From Tomocerus qinae (taxonomy: Eukaryota > Arthropoda > Collembola > Entomobryomorpha > Tomoceridae): a stretch of DNA of 64,000 nt. The notes under the pieces were generated by a model. That model saw nothing but the letters and a program-made list of their open reading frames with translations. It had not been told where the DNA came from and did no database searches. Location: positions 9,052,001 through 9,116,000 of the forward strand of contig CM034548.1 of NCBI GenBank assembly GCA_020055645.1. The letters run 5' to 3'. Of the stretch, positions 58,001 through 64,000 are shown piece by piece; positions within the stretch are counted from its first letter, which is position 1; each line of letters begins with the position of its first letter. Both the position numbers and the translations under genes were made by a program.

Positions 58001-59290
58001 ATTTGTCGTTATAACTGCATATAATATGCAATATTTTAAAAGTAATACAATCTAATATAAAACAGGTACCAAGGGTCTCACATTCACAACTGACAGTTGA
58101 AGCATCTTTACGTAGAGTATTTGCTAATGCCCATACGTACCACATCAACTCAATCAGTGTCAACTCCGACCAAGAAACGTACCTATCAGCGGATGACCTC
58201 CGTATTAACTTGTGGAATTTAGAGATCACCGATCAAAGTTTTAGTATGTCAAAGAAAAATAAATATTCCTATATCGATTATATCACGTACATTATTAATT
58301 AATTTTGTGTACTTTTCGGCATTAGATATTGTAGATATAAAGCCAACTAATATGGAAGAGTTGACTGAAGTAATAACGGCTTCTGAGTTCCACCCAACGA
58401 GCTGTAATCTATTCGTGTATAGTAGTAGCAAGGGTACCATTCGTCTCTGCGATATGCGAGCAGCTGCCTTGTGCGATCGGCACACTAAATGTAACATATT
58501 CTGAAAAATACTAAAATTGAGCCCCAAATTATGTTCATGCACAGTATTATTAGTTAAACAATTAATTTATGCAATTACACAGTATTTGATGAACCTGAAG
58601 ATCCTACAAATCGAAGTTTTTTCTCGGAAATAATTTCAAGTATATCTGATGTTAAATTTTCATACTCAGGACGATATATGGTCTCTAGGGACTACTTGTC
58701 AATTAAGGTTTGGGATCTTCACATGGAGACCAGACCTATTGAGTGTTATCCTGTAAGTTATATTAAAACTAATTTTTATGTCAATGTGACTTCCAATTTC
58801 AAAATTTACAATATATTCTTAATTGTTTTGTAGGTCCATGAGTATCTCCGTTCAAAGCTGTGTTCACTGTATGAAAATGACTGCATTTTCGACAAATTTG
58901 AGTGCTGCTGGAACGGCACTGACACAGCCATAATGACTGGGTCCTATAACAATTTCTTCCGCATGTTCGACAGAAACCTCAAGAAAGAATATACATTGGA
59001 AGCCTCCAGAGATGTTGCCAAACCTAAAACGGTTCTCAAACCTCGCAAAGTAAGTTTTTGTATTGCATTTTTTTTAATATTTGGTTCGTATGTAAATATT
59101 GATTTGATAATTATTGAAAACTTAAAAAATATTTAAGGTTGGAACGACTCCCAAAAGGAAAAAAGATGAAATTGGAGTTGACTGTTTGGATTTCTCCAAG
59201 AAAATTTTACATACTGCGTGGCATCCTAAGGAAAATATTATAGCTGTTGCTGCAACTAATAATCTGTTCTTGTTTCAGGATAAATGTTGA
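52051..59290 (+). CDS. tws: PP2A 55-kDa regulatory B subunit (twins / PPP2R2 family)
   Basis: The B55 subunit directs protein phosphatase 2A to substrates, for example at mitotic exit and in cell-fate control. Exons: 52051-52057, 56030-56095, 56801-56898, 57203-57368, 57837-57949, 58066-58243, 58326-58490, 58583-58752, 58834-59049, 59138-59290; total 1332 nt, 443 aa (human B55 alpha 447). The first coding exon holds only ATGGCCG (MA plus the first base of G), giving [16 protein letters not shown], the classic family start. The seven-bladed WD40 propeller is complete: [158 protein letters not shown] and [19 protein letters not shown]. The stop follows FLFQDKC. Family members often have alternative first exons; only this one was recognised. 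Confidence 0.97.
52058..56029 (+). other. First intron of the PP2A-B gene (4.0 kb)
   Basis: Separates the 7-nt first coding segment (donor GCCG|GTAAGT) from exon 2 (acceptor TTTAACGCAG|GC). AT-rich; no embedded gene recognised. A short open stretch at 55166-55324 could in principle be an alternative leader, but I see no family resemblance. Confidence 0.7.
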
Positions 59291-61286
59291 AGGCCTGAAG
59301 CTTATTTGTAATGTCATTTTTTTCTGTTCGCGAAACTTTACGGGATATATTTAATCCGCCCTCAGAAAGATAATTTACTCTCGGCGCGATGCTTTCGAGC
59401 AAAGTCCTCACTAGGATGCCCTATTCAACCACAAAAGTTAAATGCTCGTAAACATAAATGTTGCTTTCTTAAATAGGCGATAAAACGTAATACTGTTTGT
59501 GTTAATGCTCTTACCATCATTTTTCCTAATTCTTGCCATGTCATCATTTCTTAGACAAAACATTACATGTAAGCGTATAGTGTCAGCAGAATCTTTTGTG
59601 GTCGAAGCTGTTAAATTATTTCTTTAAGTGACAATTTTTTGACATGAAAATCATTTTTGGCATTTTTTATAACTTTACAAATATAAAATTATGACATTTG
59701 CGTTACATTTGAAATTGTACCTGTACGTGTTTAGTTTTGGATTCTGATGGATTTGTTGTGTTTTGTCGAATAGTAGGAAGTATCTAAGTAAATAGTGTTC
59801 TTTAATTGTTAGGGAAAATAGCATCCTTTGTTACGCAAACACTGTAGGTTTATTTTCCAAATAGGTTATAAGCATTAAGAAGGCAACATTATTGAAATTA
59901 AAGCGACTGTTATAAGTGTATGGAGAGCAAAATTAAATTGGAAGGCGGATTAAATTTGCCTTTTTTACTATCTTATTAATTAGGACGTTAATTTTCTGAA
60001 TCTTATCTCTCAACGCTTCATTAATATACCTTTTATATGAAATTATAATTAAGATCTTAAATTAATTATGGTACATACGTAATTATCAAAGAGCTACAAG
60101 GCTCTACTTAAAACCCGAACAAAAATGTGAATTGACTTTACCTTTATGTAATTATTGTACGATTTTGATCACCGACGTGACAACTGGATCACTCCATTTT
60201 GCTGATGGCCGACTTGATACTATGAAATGAATTATTTGCATATTCGAAAATTAATTTAAAATAAAATATTTGACTCAAATGTGTGGTCTGTAGGAATGTG
60301 TTGTTGCATTGTACTAATCCTTAGAAATAATCGTAGTAAGAGTACTGGGTTGGTTATTATATCATACAAGTCTGACAAATTTTCAAGCTTCCAATAGGAA
60401 ACATTTAAAGGCTATTTTCCGCTACTAGAAAATTATACTATATGCATTTATATATGTGTATATATAGATATATATAAATTATGACAATTAAAGCCTCCTT
60501 ACGTACTGATTTCTTTGAGACTGGGCTTGAACTTGTTGATAAACAAAGCTCTGCAAACGAAATTGGTTAGATTCGAGGGAAAAAGGCTGACTTTTATTGA
60601 CATCCGAAAGTGTTGGAACAGCACTTTTATTTACAAGTTATTTTCTAGTGATATAAAGTGGGATTGACTGATTTTAGCCTTCCAAAAGGATTTATAAATG
60701 TACAATATCAAATATTTTTAACGATTCCTATCGTACCCACAGGTATTTTTACTTATTTTGCCCGACTTGAACTGTCAGATGTAAAGAGAAGTATGGTAAA
60801 ATTTCTGACTTTTGAACTCTAACTATGAATATTTGTAAGGCTTAGAGTTTTGGTGTGTATGAGTAATCGAATTTAATGTGGTTGTGCCATGAGCATTAAA
60901 AATCTATGTTAACCATTGTGTAATGTATAAAAACTGATTGCCATCTTTGGCTGTAACATTTCTATTTTAATTTTCTTTATCAACTACTACTACTTTATAA
61001 TTTCTTCTTTCTTGTGAATTAAATTAAATATTTTCGACCCATTAATTCGTCCAATAAGAGAAGTTGAAGTGTAATCATTCTTTCGCCATCGTGGATTTTT
61101 GTTATTTAATTAGACAGAAACATAAACTTATACATACTACATTTTGACAAAGTTAAATAAAACTAACATTCAATATAGTGAATTAACTTTTAGACACATT
61201 AACTAACTATAGTAGGATTTTTATGGAAACACTAACTTATGTAAACTAAATTGGACAATGTGAGTGAGGGAGAGGACCGCTCATTC
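59291..61286. other. 3' UTR of the PP2A-B gene and following spacer
   Basis: AT-rich non-coding sequence. A canonical AATAAA at 60260-60265 would give a 3' UTR of about 1 kb. A TA-rich simple-sequence stretch lies at about 60441-60480. No coding exon seen before 61287. Confidence 0.6.
60260..60265 (+). terminator. Possible poly(A) signal of the PP2A-B gene
   Basis: AATAAA about 970 bp after the stop codon. B55 genes often have long 3' UTRs, but a non-canonical nearer signal cannot be excluded. Confidence 0.35.
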
Positions 61287-61338
61287 TTAAGCTCTTCTGC
61301 GTAGCTTGGCAGTTCCGCTCATGCTTGAGTGTTTCAGC
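61287..61338 (-). CDS. Possible last coding exon of an unidentified minus-strand gene (partial)
   Basis: On the minus strand an acceptor-like TTTTGCTAG precedes an open stretch ending LKHSSMSGTAKLRRRA and a TAA stop at 61287-61289. Its composition is clearly GC-richer (about half G+C) than the flanking DNA, as for conserved coding sequence. The upstream exons would lie at higher coordinates, probably beyond the window; none was recognised between 61400 and 64000. I do not recognise the protein. It may be a chance match. Confidence 0.3.
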
Positions 61339-64000
61339 CTAGCAAAATTCACAAAGCATTAAAGATTGTATTCAAAAAATAATCTCATAATTCAAAACAG
61401 TTACTTATTTTACGATTTCACAGAACTCAACCCATAATTTATTTTTTATGGATGACTGAAATAAAGAATTTACAGGTAAATCTACTTAGACCTAATCAAA
61501 AATAAAAAAATAACAAAAAGGCTTTGATTTAACATTAACCTCGTTGTGGATTATTGTTAAATACAATACATTGTCAGCTTTTTACAAAAAGCTGATACTG
61601 CAACACTGCAAGCAAAGGATTTGAAATTATTTGAAGATAGATATCCTTCGATCAGTTCGATCCGCTGATTATGCCCACTGATACAAAGCTCTTTTTTTTT
61701 ATTAGACCAGCTGTAGAAGTGCAAATCTCCAGGTTTTCTATTTACAAAAATGTAGTGAAATTACTTTTAAATTTAGAAACTAAACAAACTACTTTTCTAT
61801 AATGGTAACAAACAGAATCAATGCTGACAACTGTAAATTAAAAATTGCATATTTGTTAGTATTAGTAAAATGCAATGATAGTTTTTATGTAAAAAGTTAA
61901 TGGTGAGTTAACTTTGTTTCCATTAGGTCTGACTCTAACCAAACGAAATATTGAGCACTAAACCCGACCCACTAAATGAGAGACCATGAAAAGTTCAATT
62001 AGAAAAAGCTATGCATCTGAAATACGTTCGTCTCATCGTACCATATTACACCCGGAACACACACTAGCTTTATTTATAACAGGGCCTAGGTCCTGTGACC
62101 GGCTAGTGTTACTGTAATAGCGTTTCTCTTACCTGGTTTAAGCATACAATGCTACTGAGCTACTTATTCCTAGTTGTGGACAAACTTAATAAGCCAATAT
62201 AAACATGCTAAATAAATATTACAACAATTGTCAAAGAAAGAGGACAATAAAAATGACTAAGTGCAGTATTATATGTTAGGTAATATATGTACATGTACAG
62301 TAGACTGTAAATACAGCAGCAGCTATCAAGTTAAATTAAAATCTACAGACCGTGTTTATAACCATAGTTTCGGATATTCCCATTCCTTTTTTTATATTTT
62401 TTAAAAGGGAAAATAGGAATTCGTATGGCACACACCTTAATTTTGTATGAGATTTTGAAAATTAGTTTGTCTAGCTTTGTATGTAATTTATGAATAAGTA
62501 TGGCAAAACTGATAGGTATGGTATAGTTTTTTGTTGTTTGCAATGCAGTTAAATGTTATTAATTAGTTTTAGAGCTCCTTGAGGGTTTTTTGGCCGATCC
62601 CGTTTTATTTATGTTTCAGTCTCTATATCAATTTCTGTCCAAGTCTATGGAACCCTTGCCTTCTTTCTTTCATTTTCTTTGTCACTATCGTCACCGTCAG
62701 TGTTACAGTCACTATTCGTTTTGCATTGAAAACTAACAAAACTTGACCCGGCCACGGTCCTTCGTCCTTGTGTTCACTCTTGTACTTGAACTTGTAATTT
62801 GTAACGAAATACATGAAACACAAATACAGCAGACAAGAATCACAGATAACATGCTAATTACGAGATAACGTCAGAACCTAGGGCAATGACTTCCCTTCTC
62901 TTCTCTGCATATGGCTACATGAGGAATGCATAGTTAAGTAGTTAACCTCAACTTACTGTTTCTACTTGGGTGTAATTACATATTATTTGTGTATGTCTCC
63001 CATGCATATGCATACTTCCATACGCATCCAAACATTTAGCTCTTTTGAACACCATACCAGGTAAGACTAAATGTCAATAATTCCACCATACAGAATTAGG
63101 GTGTGTGTGCCATACGGCTTAAAAAGCACCCTTTTTTAAAACAAAACATGTACCACATATTTTCTGAGGGCTTATCGTGGCCCTTGCCCCCAAAATTCCC
63201 TGCACTTTTCAAAATTAAATAGTTTTTGGACTGGGAGAAATGAATGGGAATTTGATAAATTTGCATCGTTCGTTCTCTGTTGCATGAAAAGTGAAATAAA
63301 TATGGCCACGATAAGCCCTGAAGAATTTTGTGCACTATTTTTTCAGGTTCTACATTTTGAAATCGGTTGCCCCAAAGGGTTATCAATGCGCAATGTTCTG
63401 CGTTTTTCCTATGCCTTGCCTCGCAGTTACCCGAGACTGTGCCAATTTATGCTACGGGGAGTAAGGGCGGCAATTTAATAATTATGTCTCATTGACTGGG
63501 TTTGTCTATCATCAAGCCCCCCGTAGTAAAGTTACTCATTGTTGCTCGCTGCTAAGCAACCTTATAATTAAGGCAGCCTTATTCCATAGTTAAGTTTAGT
63601 TTATTGTTTTTCTAGCAACAAAGCACAAATAGCTCAATGTGTTAGAAAAATGCTGACATATGTAAATTTCTAGCGATTGCGAACTGGTCCGAAATTCATC
63701 GACTGATTGGTGATTTCAACAGCATAAAAATTACACAAATCACTGTACCGGGTATTAACACGAATTTCGTCTAATGCTTACACGAATAGTCCATCACAGA
63801 ATCATGCAATTTACTGTTTTTGCATATAAGACTATAAAGCATGCTCCAGCATGTGTGGCTCAATTTCGAAAGGTAGGCACAGTGTTTTATTTTATCCGGC
63901 TTTTTTACATTTTAGCCAGCCAGGAGGCCATTTTATCCGGATAAAATGGATAGTGGCTAAAATGGCCATTGTCAAATTTACATGTGTTTTCATTTTATCC
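61339..64000. other. Distal spacer (or intron of an off-window minus-strand gene)
   Basis: No supportable coding region. It contains a small imperfect hairpin at 62061-62109 (ACACTAGC with GCTAGTGT), an inverted repeat pair around 63167-63181 and 63303-63317 (GGGCTTATCGTGGCC and its complement), and a palindrome-rich segment at 63890-64000 that continues out of the window. Confidence 0.55.
63885..64000. repeat. Palindrome-rich repeat segment, cut by window end
   Basis: A perfect 22-bp palindrome (63928-63949) is flanked symmetrically by CATTTTAGCCA (63908-63918) and TGGCTAAAATG (63954-63964). Further ATTTTATCC words occur at about 63890 and at the very end. It has the look of the terminal part of a foldback element or satellite; the rest is outside the window. 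Confidence 0.55.

Noticed and set aside
63096-63478. Open frames on both strands (96 and 64 codons)
   Set aside because: They cross the inverted pair at 63167/63303 and show no domain; probably chance.

Overview
The window is eukaryotic nuclear DNA, most likely from an arthropod and probably an insect. It is AT-rich, its genes are split by GT-AG introns, and its introns and spacers are long. The proteins read from it resemble insect and animal orthologues. I cannot name the species. Nothing bacterial, viral or plasmid-like was seen.

Layout: (1) 1-5311, minus strand: the 5' part of HUWE1, a giant HECT ubiquitin ligase; 15 complete coding exons plus one cut by the window edge. (2) 5312-9132: spacer with a short hairpin element. 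(3) 9133-12859, minus: a complete ten-exon LETM1 gene (737 aa), a mitochondrial inner-membrane ion-exchange protein. (4) 12973-13332, minus: a small gene resembling mitochondrial ribosomal protein L33, about 110 bp upstream of the LETM1 start codon. (5) 15793-36632, plus: a Munc13-4/staccato-type exocytosis priming factor (about 1228 aa) with very long 5' introns. (6) 38138-42253, minus: a complete nine-exon mitochondrial-clan cytochrome P450 (518 aa). (7) 42254-52050: a gene-poor, repeat-rich spacer with a probable TA-flanked MITE, a 24-bp minisatellite, a GC-rich palindrome cluster and a large young inverted repeat. (8) 52051-59290, plus: the complete PP2A regulatory B subunit (twins/PPP2R2 type, 443 aa). 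(9) 59291-64000: 3' UTR and spacer, a possible last exon of an unidentified minus-strand gene, and a palindrome-rich segment cut by the window end.

Most exon boundaries were read by eye from GT-AG sites, reading-frame phase and fit to known family proteins. For LETM1, the Munc13-4 gene, the P450 and PP2A-B, the exon lengths sum to an exact multiple of three, which supports the models. The genes are unrelated housekeeping or physiological loci (ubiquitylation, mitochondrial ion transport and translation, vesicle priming, mitochondrial P450 oxidation, phosphatase targeting). They do not form an obvious pathway or cluster. The most interesting signals are the mRpL33-LETM1 junction, which could splice in frame, and several foldback or palindromic elements in the spacers. 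I did not find convincing evidence of a new multi-gene system.
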